Positions 15,639 to 24,915 of a stretch of 36,456 nucleotides of DNA are shown here, one piece after another (within the stretch, counting starts at the first letter, position 1; every line of letters begins with the position of its first letter). The DNA is taken from NCBI GenBank assembly GCA_022822525.1, contig JAJEBN010000019.1:1-36456 (forward strand). The letters run 5' to 3'. The notes below the pieces were generated by a model. It did not search any database. It saw only the letters and a program-made list of their open reading frames with translations, and had not been told where the DNA came from. This DNA is from Acidimicrobiia bacterium (lineage in GTDB: Bacteria; Actinomycetota; Acidimicrobiia; Acidimicrobiales; Poriferisodalaceae). The position numbers and the translations under genes were made by a program.

Positions 15639-17576
15639 TCAGCCGAGCGTGTCGAGGGCGAGGGTGAGACCGTCTCGGGTCGCCTGCTGCCAGCCAGGCT
15701 TGATGCGACGCACGGTGTCGGTGCAGATGCGGAAGATGCAGGCTGCTTCGCGTCGGGCGAGGTCGTGGGGGTGCCAGCCGAAGCGTTCGAGGGCGGCGTG
15801 CTTAGTGGCGTCGTAGAAGCCGGCTCGGGCGTCGAGCGGGTCGGGCTTGGCAGTGGCGGCGGACCATTGGAGGTGGGCGAGCAGGTTGCCCACATCGAGC
15901 ATGGGGTCACCGGGGCCGGCCTCTTCGAAGTCGACGAGCGCAATGCGGCCATCGGGCATCACGATCACCTGGTCGTCGTAGAAGTCGTTGTGGGCGATGG
16001 CGGTCGGCTGCCATGCGTTGACGAACTCTCGCAGCGCCGTGTCGGCGTCGCGCAGCAGCCGTCGGCCCTCAGCGTCGTCGCGCAGCGCATGGCGGAAGGT
16101 TCGCTCGGCGCGGCGGTACGCGCCGGCAAGATCGAACGGGCGGGCGGAGCTGCGAGACGCTCTCATCGCCCACAGGCTGTGGAGACCGTCGAGCAGCAAC
16201 GCCGGGTCGGGTGCGTGCCCGGCGCGCAGAGCGTCGCGCAGGTTGGCACCGGGCACCTCAGGAACCCACGCCACGCCGCCCTCGGTCCAGCAGCCCACCA
16301 CCGGTGCGCTCACGAACCGCGACGCGTCGACGAGCTGTGCCGCTGCCAGCAGGCTCGGCAGCGCGACGGGGCGCACGATTCGGGCATAGAACCTGAACCT
16401 GCCCGACTGGTGGCGTAGCACGGCACGGCTGCCCGGCCGGTAGCGGACCGTCTCCACCGCCATCCGCCGGCGCGGCGCCCGGAACACGTGCTCGTCCAGC
16501 AGGCGGAGTGCGCTGTCGGGGTGGACGGCCTGAGCCAGTCCCGGCAGGGCGTGGTCGTCGGGGAACCTCGACACCGCCGCAGCGCGCTCTCGCCGCAGCG
16601 AGACGGTGAAGAACTCCGGGGGCTGGTGCGACCCCTCAGGCCACTGCGCCTCGTAGTTGGCTACAGCAGACCGCCCAGGCAGATGGCTGAACTGCCGGAT
16701 TCGCAGCCGACTCGGGTCATCGGCCGAGTCGGGGAAGCGATGGCTCGAGACATTCCACACCCACGCGGGATCGAACAGCCGCCCCAGCGTGGGAAGCGCA
16801 GGATCGTCGGGGAATGCGACTTCGGGCAGCGCCGGCGGATTGTGCAACGGTGACCGCCGCTGGCGCCTCGTGCGAGCCGACGAACCCGCTGTGCGCGCCA
16901 ACTGGTGCGTCGCGACACCCTGAGCATTCTCGTCATCGTGGTTGCTGACCGAGCTGACGTCACTCACCGGCGTCAGCGGAGTCTCGGGAGGCTCCGGTGT
17001 CTCGGGCGTCAGCGGAGTCTCGGGCGTCAGCGGCGTCTCGGGCGTCAGCGGCGAAGGGGTGGGAGTGTCGATGCCATCGGAATCAGTGCCGTCATTGTCA
17101 GTGGGCGTCGGCGTGTCGATGCCATCGGAATCAGTGCCGTCATTGTCAGTGGGCGTCGGCGTGTCGATCCCGTCAGAATCAGTGCCGTCATTGTCGGTAG
17201 GCGTCGGCGTGTCGATCCCGTCAGAATCAGTGCCGTCGTTGTCCGTCGGCGTCGGCGTGACACCGTCGTCATCGCCATCGGCATCGCCGTCGTCATCGCC
17301 ATCGTCGTCGTCACCCTTGGACACCACCGATCGGGTGACGAGCGCCGCCTGATCGGGCGTCTCGCTGCCGTCCCTCGGAAGCGGCTCCTCGTCGTCGCCC
17401 TCAGCGTCGTCTTCGTCGCCGTCACCATCGACAAGATCAGCCGGACGCGGCGCGACGACCGCCTCATCGGCGGTGTCTGAGCTGTCGCTCACCGCACCTG
17501 CGACAATCCACACCGCGACCGCCACGGCGACCAGCAGTCCGAGAACCGCGACAGTCCGAGTGACACGCCTGCGCAT
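15639..17576 (-). CDS. Membrane-anchored protein: repeat linker plus aminoglycoside-phosphotransferase-like kinase domain
   Basis: The 645-residue protein begins MRRRVTRT followed by a hydrophobic segment (about residues 9-29), which predicts a signal anchor with the C terminus outside. Then comes an acidic region rich in D and G, four copies of a 16-residue repeat TPTPTDNDGTDSDGID (about 108-171), and TPETPL-type repeats. From about residue 260 to the end it resembles APH/choline-kinase-fold proteins: the catalytic HNDFYDDQ is at 529-536 (Gln where the Brenner motif has Asn) and the DFE metal motif VDFEEAG at 548-554. A kinase placed outside the membrane would be odd, so the topology, the start or the activity may differ from prediction. 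No internal Met start is suitable until beyond residue 350. Function unknown. Confidence 0.65.
   Translation of the reverse strand: MRRRVTRTVAVLGLLVAVAVAVWIVAGAVSDSSDTADEAVVAPRPADLVDGDGDEDDAEGDDEEPLPRDGSETPDQAALVTRSVVSKGDDDDGDDDGDADGDDDGVTPTPTDNDGTDSDGIDTPTPTDNDGTDSDGIDTPTPTDNDGTDSDGIDTPTPTDNDGTDSDGIDTPTPSPLTPETPLTPETPLTPETPEPPETPLTPVSDVSSVSNHDDENAQGVATHQLARTAGSSARTRRQRRSPLHNPPALPEVAFPDDPALPTLGRLFDPAWVWNVSSHRFPDSADDPSRLRIRQFSHLPGRSAVANYEAQWPEGSHQPPEFFTVSLRRERAAAVSRFPDDHALPGLAQAVHPDSALRLLDEHVFRAPRRRMAVETVRYRPGSRAVLRHQSGRFRFYARIVRPVALPSLLAAAQLVDASRFVSAPVVGCWTEGGVAWVPEVPGANLRDALRAGHAPDPALLLDGLHSLWAMRASRSSARPFDLAGAYRRAERTFRHALRDDAEGRRLLRDADTALREFVNAWQPTAIAHNDFYDDQVIVMPDGRIALVDFEEAGPGDPMLDVGNLLAHLQWSAATAKPDPLDARAGFYDATKHAALERFGWHPHDLARREAACIFRICTDTVRRIKPGWQQATRDGLTLALDTLG
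16969..17052. repeat. 18-bp tandem repeats coding TPETPL-like units
   Basis: Four full 18-bp units begin at 16969, 16987, 17005 and 17023, with a partial fifth at 17041. The unit is GGCGTCAGCGGAGTCTCG with small changes; the second unit is more diverged. On the coding strand they give Pro/Thr/Glu repeats, an extended linker of the kinase-like protein. Confidence 0.85.
17065..17256. repeat. Four tandem 48-bp repeats in the linker of the kinase-like gene
   Basis: Units start at 17065, 17113, 17161 and 17209, exactly 48 bp apart. The first two are nearly identical; later ones differ at synonymous sites. Each encodes TPTPTDNDGTDSDGID on the minus strand. Unit length is a multiple of three, so copy number can change without breaking the frame. 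Confidence 0.9.
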
Positions 17577-17729
17577 GGTCAGTATCCGAATGTGGTGACG
17601 AGCAACATTGACGGTACTTGCCAGACTCCCGACAGAGTTGTCAGGCCCGCCTGCAGGTTCTCCGCTTCACCAGCGCGGCGAAGTGCGGCCGGAGCAAGTG
17701 ACCCCGGAGGCGCTCTCCGCCTCGGGCTG

Positions 17730-18614
17730 TTACTGCTCGCCGTCGGTGAAGCTCGTGTAGATCGTGGGGTTCTCGAGGTCGGCGAGCTGCTGGTTGCGGT
17801 GATTGACCTCAGCCAGCAATTCGGGGTGCGAGAGCACCCAGAATCGGCGCTCATACATTGCCTCGATCACCTTGGCGGCCACTTCGGACGGATCCATGCC
17901 TCGCTCCAGCGCGGCGGCGATGTTGGCGTTGCGGCGGCGGGCATCGGCGGTTTCCGACGGGGCCTCGCCTTCTGGTCGCGGCTTGCGCTCGCGGCGCAGC
18001 TCTTCGGGCCGGTTCCGCTGGGCCGTGGCGATGTTGGTGCGCACCACGCCGGGGCACAGCACCGAAACACCCACGTCGGCGTTGCGGTCGCGCTGCATCT
18101 CGAGGTGCAGCGTCTCCATGATCGCCACCACGCCGTACTTGGCGGCGTTGTAGGGGCCGAGGCCCGGCACCGACATGAGCCCCGCTACCGAGGCGGTGCT
18201 CATGATGTGGGATTCCTCCGCTTCGATGAGGTGCGGCAGGAAGTGGTGCACGCCGTGGATCACGCCCCACAGGCACACGTCCACCACCCACTTCCAGTCG
18301 ACGAGCTGCTGGTTACGGATCAGCCCTCCCCCGCCGACGCCGGCGTTGTTGCACACCATGTGCACGGCGCCGAAGCGGTCGATGGTGGCCTGCGCCAGCG
18401 CGCCCACCGAGTCGGCATCGGTCACGTCGGTAATCACGCCCAGCGCTTCGACGCCGTGGCTGGCGACCTCGGTCGCTGCTGCACGCAGCGGCTCCTCCTC
18501 GATGTCGGCGAGCACCACGTTGGCGCCCTCGCCGGCAAATCCCAGTGCCAGGGCCTTGCCGATCCCCGATGCGGCACCGGTCACCACCGCGACGCGTCCG
18601 GTCATGGTTTCCAT
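17730..18614 (-). CDS. Short-chain dehydrogenase/reductase
   Basis: The 294-residue enzyme is a classical SDR. It has the NAD(P) motif TGAASGIG near residue 13, an Asp at the end of the second strand (VVLADIEEE) that suggests NAD preference, NNAG near 90, the catalytic Ser in IMSTASVAG, and YNAAK as the Tyr-Lys pair. The ATG at 18614 has GAGGGGG six bases upstream, better than the ATG at 18605. It lies 43 bp after the nitronate monooxygenase remnant on the same strand. Such SDRs act on alcohols or ketones in lipid or xenobiotic breakdown; the substrate is unknown. Confidence 0.9.
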   Translation of the reverse strand: METMTGRVAVVTGAASGIGKALALGFAGEGANVVLADIEEEPLRAAATEVASHGVEALGVITDVTDADSVGALAQATIDRFGAVHMVCNNAGVGGGGLIRNQQLVDWKWVVDVCLWGVIHGVHHFLPHLIEAEESHIMSTASVAGLMSVPGLGPYNAAKYGVVAIMETLHLEMQRDRNADVGVSVLCPGVVRTNIATAQRNRPEELRRERKPRPEGEAPSETADARRRNANIAAALERGMDPSEVAAKVIEAMYERRFWVLSHPELLAEVNHRNQQLADLENPTIYTSFTDGEQ

Positions 18615-18657
18615 GTCTGTCCCCCTCTTGCGAGATTGCCTGGGCTGCGGCTCGCAC

Positions 18658-19323
18658 TCAGGCGTTGAGCTGCTCGAAGCGCTCCATGACGTCGAGATAC
18701 TCGCTGATCATCTCCTCGACCACCCGCGTGGCCGAGATCGACTCGTTGAGCTGCCCGACCACTTGGCCGACGAAGTAGTTGGCCAGCTCCACCGCGCCCG
18801 TGTTGGACGGGTTCATCGCCGCCCGGTCGATGCGGCGGCTGGCGGCGCCGATCAGCATCGGCTGCAGCGGCATGGGGAGCGTTCCCGGCGAGTTCTCGCC
18901 CTCCCACTCGTCGGTCCACGCCGAGCGGAGCTGGCGGGCCGGCTTGCCGGTGCGAGAGCGTGAGCGCAGCGTGTCAGACGAGCCTGCCGCCAGGAACTTG
19001 TCCTTCACGACGGGATGCGTCTCGGCCTCGGTGGTGGTGAGCCAGACCGACCCGCACCACACGCCCTGGGCGCCCAGCGCCAGCGAGGCTGCCACCTGGC
19101 GGCCGTTGCCGATGCCGCCCGCGGCCAGCACCGGCACCGGCGCGATGGCATCCACCACCTCGGGCACCAGCACCATCGTGGCGATGTCGCCCGTGTGGCC
19201 GCCGGCTTCATGGCCCTGGGCGATCACGATGTCGACACCCGCCGCGACGTGGCGCTCGGCGTGCACCTTCTTGCCCGCCAGCGCGCCCACCAGCACGTCG
19301 TTGTCGTGCGCCCGGGCGATCAT
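18658..19323 (-). pseudogene. Nitronate monooxygenase, C-terminal part of a frameshifted gene
   Basis: This frame (221 residues) carries the second half of a 2-nitropropane dioxygenase/nitronate monooxygenase: VHAERHVAAGVDIVIAQG, the active-site GHEAGGHTG, and the FMN-phosphate loop VLAAGGIGNGRQ with LGAQGVWCGS. It begins mid-protein (PPPPDMIARAH in the continuous frame) and lacks the N-terminal FMN-binding part, which is in the 19320-19781 frame. Adding one base near 19345-19350 would join both into an enzyme of about 375 residues, the usual family length. Either a true recent frameshift or a sequence error. Confidence 0.85.
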
Positions 19324-19781
19324 GTCGGGCGGCGGCGGGCCGAGTGCGGGATCGGGTACGAGAACGCCACGTCCATGAGCGGCACCGCCTGGGCGTAGGT
19401 CATCGGCGGCTCGGAGTCGTAGGCAGACGCCTTGTCGCCGTCATCAGCCGGCAGCGGCGGGACGTCGTAGCGCTCCATCATGTCGTCGAGGAACTCGCGG
19501 TGCGCCGGCGGGATCATGGCCTTGAGGTCCTTGACCGACAGCTCGCCCTCAGACTTGCCCTCGTACTTGGCGGGCACGATGATGTCGACGCCGAAGGGCC
19601 GGCCGCCCACCTCGTCCTGGATCCAACCCATGTCGATGTCGAGCTGTTCGGGCGTGTGACCGGCTGCGCCGAGCACGCCGAAGCCGCCCGCCTTGGTCAC
19701 CGCCGCCACAACATCCCGGCAATGGGTGAACGCGACGATCGGAACGTCGCAGCCCAGCATCTCGCACACAGGTGTCTTCAT
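19320..19781 (-). pseudogene. Nitronate monooxygenase, N-terminal part of a frameshifted gene
   Basis: The 153-residue frame starts MKTPVCEMLGCDVPIVAFTH and continues through VTKAGGFGVLGAAGHTPEQL and FGVDIIVPAKYEG, as in nitronate monooxygenase-type FMN enzymes. After FSYPIP it leaves the family frame and ends in PHSARRRPT. The neighbouring frame continues with LGPPPPDMIARAHDNDVLVG, so one base appears missing around 19345-19350 (CCGCACTC where CCGGCACTC would restore the frame). The family oxidises alkyl nitronates or acts as an enoyl reductase-like enzyme. As written the gene cannot yield a full enzyme. Confidence 0.85.
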
Positions 19782-19904
19782 GCCCCGAAACTACCGGCGC
19801 GGAGCGGCCCCTCGCAGGGGACAGGCGGGTCGCAGCGCTTGTGCAGCACGGCGGCATCGCATGGGCAACACCGCGTTGGTGCTGCGACCGGCTAGAGAAC
19901 AGGA

Positions 19905-22823
19905 ATGCCCCGCCGCCGCAAGCGTTCGACCGGCACCTCCGCCATCGCGCTGCTCGCGGCCGCGGCGCTGGCAGTCTCGTCGTGCACGGGCGGTGGCGGA
20001 TCGACGAGATCGACCATCCCTGAGGCCGAGCCAGCACCGCTGGAATTGGCCGGAGACGACTCGGTCACGACGGTTGCCGAGCAGTGCCTTTCGGGCGGCG
20101 AACCCCTGCCGCACGACGACGAGCTCGTGATGGGCCAGTTGGACAACGGCCTCACGTACTACGCGAGGTCGAACGATGTTCCCGCAGGCCACCTCGACCT
20201 GCGTCTCGTCGTGAGGGCGGGCGGCCTCACCGACCCGGCCGGTGCCGAGGGAACCGCTCACTTCGTGGAGCACATGCTCTTCAATGGGACTGACCTGTAC
20301 CCGCGCAACGAGCTGCACCAAGCACTACGCGACATCGGCGTCGAGTTCGGCCCGGACGAGAACGCATTCACGTCATACGACTCGACCGTGTACATCATGT
20401 CGATCAGCACGAGCGGCACCGAACGGCTCGTCGACAAGGTGCCAGTGGCCTTCGAGATCCTGAGCCAATGGGCATCGTTCGCCACCATCAGCACGAGCGA
20501 GGTCGAGGCGGAGCGCGGCATCGTCCAGAACGAGCTCGACCTGCGAGATGGTTCAGCCTTCGGGCACGTCAGCCGAGTGACGACAGACCTGATGTTCGAA
20601 GGCACGCCGTACGAGGGCGACCGCATCGGCGGCACCGCAACCTCGCTCGCGGGCATCTCCCCCGCGCAGCTTCGGCAGTTCTACGACACCTGGTACGTGC
20701 CCTCGAACATGGCAGTGATAGCAGTCGGCGATCTCGAAGTGGACGAACTGGAACAGCACATCGAACGCCATTTCCGCAGGCTGCGTGCTGGGGCTTCTGT
20801 CCCCAGCCAGGGGGCTTTGGCGGCGCCGGCCGCCGACAGCGCCCGGTTCGCCTCGGCCGTGCATCCCGACATCGGCAGTCCCTACGCCACCATCAGCTGG
20901 CTGACACCTGCTTGGGCGGAAGGCACCGCATGCGGCGAGGCGCTCCGCGTCCTCGATCGGCTGCTGCTGAGCATGCTGAATGCCCGGCTGTCCCGGGCAC
21001 ACGAGGCGGGCACCCTGTCCCAGGCGAACTCGCCGCTCGTCCGCGAGCAGGCACCCGCTCGGTGGGTCCGGTACCACTCGGCCGAGCTGCAGGGGCCCGA
21101 ACTCGGAGCGGCCGTCACCGACTTCTGGTCCGTGGTGACAGGAACGGCGGTGCACCCGTTCACCAATGTCGAGTTGGCGCAGGCGATGGGCAGTATTCGG
21201 GCACAACTCAACGACGAGTCGAAGGATCGGCAATCGCGCAGCGATTTCCGTTACGCGCAGGACTATGCGGACCACTTCGTCGGGGGCAAAGATCTGCGCG
21301 ACGCAGACGACTGGCTGGCCAGCGCAATCAAGACGCTCCATGGCATTTCGCTCGAGGGTCTGAATCGCTATCACCAATGGGTTCTCGCGAGATCCCAACC
21401 GGTCGTGGTGGCAGCCGGGTCGGACCAATCCGCGCTGCCGTCGACAGACGAACTCGCGTCGGCGATCGCATCGGCTGCGCCCGCGGCCCCGACACCCATC
21501 GATGCCGTCATCAGCGAGCTCATGCAGCGTCCGGATGCCGTGGAACCGGTGAGTTCGAGGCAGCAGCCGAACGGCCATCGCACCATCCATGAATGGACCT
21601 TCCCCAACGGCGCTCGGGTCGTGTACGAACAGGGCAATTCGGCGCCCGGCTCTGTTCATTTCTTTGCTGAGTCCCGTGGCGGCCTCTCGCAGCTGCCCCC
21701 GGGCAGCGCTGCGCTGGCGCCATTCGCACTCGAGGCCGTGATGGCCAGCGGCGTCGGCGAACTGTCGGCATCACAAGTCCGCGCGAAGTTGGAACAGGCA
21801 GATGTCCAGCTGACACCGTTCATCGAGCACACGGCCGAGGGCTTCTTCGGCTATGTCAACACAGCAGGCCTCGAGACGATGTTGGCATACGTCCATCTGC
21901 TGCTCACCGAACCCAGGGTGAGCGAGACCGCAGCGCGCGGTGCCCAGCAGAGTGCGCGCAATGCGGTAGCAGAGATGGGAACTTCGTCGGGCCGCCAAGC
22001 CCGGGCGGCCTATGCGACGGCACGCTTCGGCGACGACGAGTACTTCAGGGTGAGTCCGACTGCAGCGGAGGTCGAAGCCATGACGCCCGATGGCCTGCTG
22101 AAGCTCTACAGCGATCGCTTCGTCGGCGTCGACGATTTGGTCATTGCACTCACGGGCAACGTGGCCAGTTCGCAAGTACGGGAGCTCGCAAAGAGCTACA
22201 TCGGCACGTTGCCGGCCAGAACGCCCGACCTGGGGGTCGACCGCAGGCCCCCGCATCCCGAGGGCCCGACGCGCAGAGAGGTAGCCGCGGACACGCTTGC
22301 CGAATCAGGCCTCGAGTATCACTTCGAACTCCCCACCGATCTGTCGCCCGAGCTCGTCGCAACGTCCGACGTGCTGACAGCGATTCTCAATGAGCATCTC
22401 GTGCAGTGGGTACGAGAGGACTTGGGGCAGACGTACGCGGTCTACATCTGGAGCGTGCCGCAGTACCGGCCGGTGCCGGGGCTCTATGCCTACATCTCGG
22501 CCACCGGCCCGGGCGATGCGATGCCGGCAATCGAGCAGCGAATCGACGATGTGATACGACAGCTTGCGTCGGAGGGCCCGAGCATCTCCGACCTCGGGCA
22601 GGCAATCAGCATCGTCGCCAACGACGCGCACTTCGGCGGTCGGCTCTTTCCTCCCTACCTGCTGTTGATGCGCGAGGCCATCGGCCACGACAACGTGCCG
22701 TGGGCGCGGTCAATCGAAGACGCAGTAGGCGATATCAGCCCAGCCGACGTGCGCGACTTAGCACGGCAACTGCTCGACAGCAGCCGCCGGATTGAAATCG
22801 TCCGCGTGCCACCGGCAGGTTGA
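19905..22823 (+). CDS. M16 (insulinase/pitrilysin) family zinc metalloprotease, lipoprotein
   Basis: The 972-residue protein starts with a basic leader, a hydrophobic core and a lipobox (VSSC, Cys 27), so it should be a secreted, lipid-anchored enzyme. The inverted zinc motif HFVEH is at residues 119-123, and the third ligand Glu should lie in SEVEAERGIVQNE (198-210). A second, inactive M16-like half follows (HEWTFPNGARVVYEQG onward), giving the full tandem size of PqqL-like proteases. It would degrade peptides outside the membrane. It is transcribed alone, divergent from the nitronate monooxygenase gene, with a 9-bp inverted repeat (19828-19836 and 19881-19889) in the region between. Confidence 0.9.
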   Translation: MPRRRKRSTGTSAIALLAAAALAVSSCTGGGGSTRSTIPEAEPAPLELAGDDSVTTVAEQCLSGGEPLPHDDELVMGQLDNGLTYYARSNDVPAGHLDLRLVVRAGGLTDPAGAEGTAHFVEHMLFNGTDLYPRNELHQALRDIGVEFGPDENAFTSYDSTVYIMSISTSGTERLVDKVPVAFEILSQWASFATISTSEVEAERGIVQNELDLRDGSAFGHVSRVTTDLMFEGTPYEGDRIGGTATSLAGISPAQLRQFYDTWYVPSNMAVIAVGDLEVDELEQHIERHFRRLRAGASVPSQGALAAPAADSARFASAVHPDIGSPYATISWLTPAWAEGTACGEALRVLDRLLLSMLNARLSRAHEAGTLSQANSPLVREQAPARWVRYHSAELQGPELGAAVTDFWSVVTGTAVHPFTNVELAQAMGSIRAQLNDESKDRQSRSDFRYAQDYADHFVGGKDLRDADDWLASAIKTLHGISLEGLNRYHQWVLARSQPVVVAAGSDQSALPSTDELASAIASAAPAAPTPIDAVISELMQRPDAVEPVSSRQQPNGHRTIHEWTFPNGARVVYEQGNSAPGSVHFFAESRGGLSQLPPGSAALAPFALEAVMASGVGELSASQVRAKLEQADVQLTPFIEHTAEGFFGYVNTAGLETMLAYVHLLLTEPRVSETAARGAQQSARNAVAEMGTSSGRQARAAYATARFGDDEYFRVSPTAAEVEAMTPDGLLKLYSDRFVGVDDLVIALTGNVASSQVRELAKSYIGTLPARTPDLGVDRRPPHPEGPTRREVAADTLAESGLEYHFELPTDLSPELVATSDVLTAILNEHLVQWVREDLGQTYAVYIWSVPQYRPVPGLYAYISATGPGDAMPAIEQRIDDVIRQLASEGPSISDLGQAISIVANDAHFGGRLFPPYLLLMREAIGHDNVPWARSIEDAVGDISPADVRDLARQLLDSSRRIEIVRVPPAG

Positions 22824-22899
22824 CCGAGACGGCTAGGCGGCTGTTGTCGAGCCCATCACCCGATGCCCTCGCCTGATTTCGGGTGGCAGCAGTTTGAAC

Positions 22900-24840
22900 T
22901 CAGGGCACCCGTGCGATGAACCAGCGTTGGCCTACCGATTCTGCGCTTTGCTCGACGGACTCGACGATGATGTCCCGTCCGTCAGGGCCACGTGACTCGG
23001 AGCTGCTGGCCTCGACCGGTGTGAAGGCCCACACTGACGCGATCACGAAGTCCGAGCCGACGGCGACGACGACGTGTGCCTCGACATCTCCGAGGCCGAA
23101 GGCTTCCCGCGCGTCCTGCCATCCCCAATCGGTGCCATTGCTCGACCATCCCACCCACGGAACCCTGTCAGGCCAATCTGGCGAGTCAAGCTGCGCACCA
23201 AAGACGGCTTCGAGATCTTCAAGTGTGAAGGTCACTATGTCCTCGCCGGTAACGGGGTCCTCGAAGGTGAGCTCGAAGATGTCGCCGTCGTCCACTTCTC
23301 GCACACCCTCGGGGAGCTCGTCGCTCGCAATGATCTCGGGACCGAACTCGTATACGGGCTCATCGGCTTCGAGGTCCCACAGAGAGATCCCACCCTCCGG
23401 CTCGCCGTATCGGAGTTCGTAGCCGTCTTTGGCAACCTGACCGGTCGGCAGGGCGGAATAATCACCGGAACTCTCTGGCAGCTCGGGCCGCGACGGATAC
23501 GCCAATGTCGCCAGGCCCGCAGGTCCGACGCTGATCTCGCCTGCACTGCGGAGTCTCCCGAGCCAAGTAGTCGTGAGATCTGCACCGCCCGTGCCCCATC
23601 TCGTGACGTGGCTCTCGGTTCCGTCGGAACTGACGATCCACACGGTCCCATCAGTCCCGAGTGCCGTGGAATTGACCCAACCGGGCACTCGGGACGGATC
23701 GAGCAGTTGAGCAGTCCAGTTCTCGCCGTCGGGCGACGTGAGCCTGTTGACCTCGTCCCTGCTGGTCTGGGTGAGCAATACGAAGCCATTGTCGTTGCCG
23801 ATCACGCCGGCACGCCAACCGTCAAGCCTCAGCACTTCAGCGAGCTCGCTATCAGCTCCCGAGTAGACGCGGATCGACTCGCCGGAAACTGGGCTTTCCA
23901 TGATCGCGATCTGTTCCGCTGACAGGTCGAGTTCGTCGACCGTGAACGTCAGCGCTGTCTCGCTTGCCCACTGCGGGCCTTGGCCATGCGAGTCAGCCTC
24001 CGCGGACTCCTCGTACAGCCAGAGATTGACCCGACCGCCGCCGGTCGATATCCCGTGTACCTGCGCGCCCGCGGGAATCAGGCCTCGATCGGCGAGGAGC
24101 GCTTCGATATCCAGATCGAGGTGCGTGCTGGCGAGCGCAACAACCTGAACGCCAGATGTCGCGACTGCATTCACCCAGGTGTGAGCGATCGCGTACTCGG
24201 GCAAATCGGGCGAGTCGATCCGAGGTGTCACGTCGGTCCAGCTGGTGCCCCGGTCGTCGGAGACGTAGACGCGACCGCTGAAGTCGGCGTCACCTAGGTC
24301 GTCGTGCGACCATCCGGCCACGGCCCATCGGGCGCCGGTCAGGTCGAACGTGTCAGGTGACATGCCGGCTGGCAGCTGCAGTGTCGACCAGTCGGAACCA
24401 TCTGAGGTAATGAAGAGTTGCGGCGCCCCCGCTGACGTCTCGCCGCGGATCACGGCCCGGCCGTCGCCGATCGAATACAGGGAACCGTGACCGTCGATGG
24501 CCGGGTCGAATTCGGTCCACTGCAGGATCGGCCCGGTGGACATGTCGGCGGGCGACGGCTCTCCCGCGACAGCGTCGCCGCGCGCGCTCAACGCTGCATC
24601 AGCACCATCGGACTGTGCGATTGGTTCCGAGGACGCGGCTCCGGTGTCCACCGTCTCGATCCGCTCGACGGCACCTCGCTCCGGTTTGGCACCGACGATC
24701 TCTTCAGCACCGCCATCGCCCTCGGCTGCGACCACACCACCCTCGCTGCCGCCGCACGCTGCCGATGCCCACAAGGCAGCACCGATGCCGAGCGCCGCGA
24801 TCAGGCGCTTCACAGCTTCCGCACGTCGCCCACAGACCAC
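22900..24840 (-). CDS. Secreted lipoprotein with Asp-box/propeller-like repeats, paralog 1
   Basis: The 646-residue protein has a signal peptide (RLIAALGIGAALWASAAC, lipobox-like SAAC with Cys 29) and an acidic low-complexity spacer. A large extracellular region contains sialidase-type Asp-box pieces such as VYVSDDRGTSWTDV and LTSPDGENWTAQLL, which usually form beta-propeller blades. The C terminus has WVGWSSNGTDWGW, AVGSDFVIASV and the ending RWFIARVP. No catalytic residues are recognisable. Start is GTG at 24840; a GTG at 24813 is an alternative nearer the homology with paralog 3. Its N-terminal 90 codons are very close to paralog 3 at DNA level, while the centre differs strongly. Function unknown; binding or sensing at the cell surface is plausible. 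Confidence 0.7.
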   Translation of the reverse strand: MVCGRRAEAVKRLIAALGIGAALWASAACGGSEGGVVAAEGDGGAEEIVGAKPERGAVERIETVDTGAASSEPIAQSDGADAALSARGDAVAGEPSPADMSTGPILQWTEFDPAIDGHGSLYSIGDGRAVIRGETSAGAPQLFITSDGSDWSTLQLPAGMSPDTFDLTGARWAVAGWSHDDLGDADFSGRVYVSDDRGTSWTDVTPRIDSPDLPEYAIAHTWVNAVATSGVQVVALASTHLDLDIEALLADRGLIPAGAQVHGISTGGGRVNLWLYEESAEADSHGQGPQWASETALTFTVDELDLSAEQIAIMESPVSGESIRVYSGADSELAEVLRLDGWRAGVIGNDNGFVLLTQTSRDEVNRLTSPDGENWTAQLLDPSRVPGWVNSTALGTDGTVWIVSSDGTESHVTRWGTGGADLTTTWLGRLRSAGEISVGPAGLATLAYPSRPELPESSGDYSALPTGQVAKDGYELRYGEPEGGISLWDLEADEPVYEFGPEIIASDELPEGVREVDDGDIFELTFEDPVTGEDIVTFTLEDLEAVFGAQLDSPDWPDRVPWVGWSSNGTDWGWQDAREAFGLGDVEAHVVVAVGSDFVIASVWAFTPVEASSSESRGPDGRDIIVESVEQSAESVGQRWFIARVP

Positions 24841-24915
24841 TGGGCCGAGGTTAGGTCCGCACCGACCGGCGCCTGAACCTCGCTACCTCCATGGCGCCCA
24901 TTTCCCCAAGAACGA

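Noticed and set aside
22857..22885. Hairpin CACCCGA / TCGGGTG between the convergent M16 and lipoprotein genes
   Set aside because: The stem is only 7 bp with a 15-base loop and no T-run on either strand, too weak to call a terminator.
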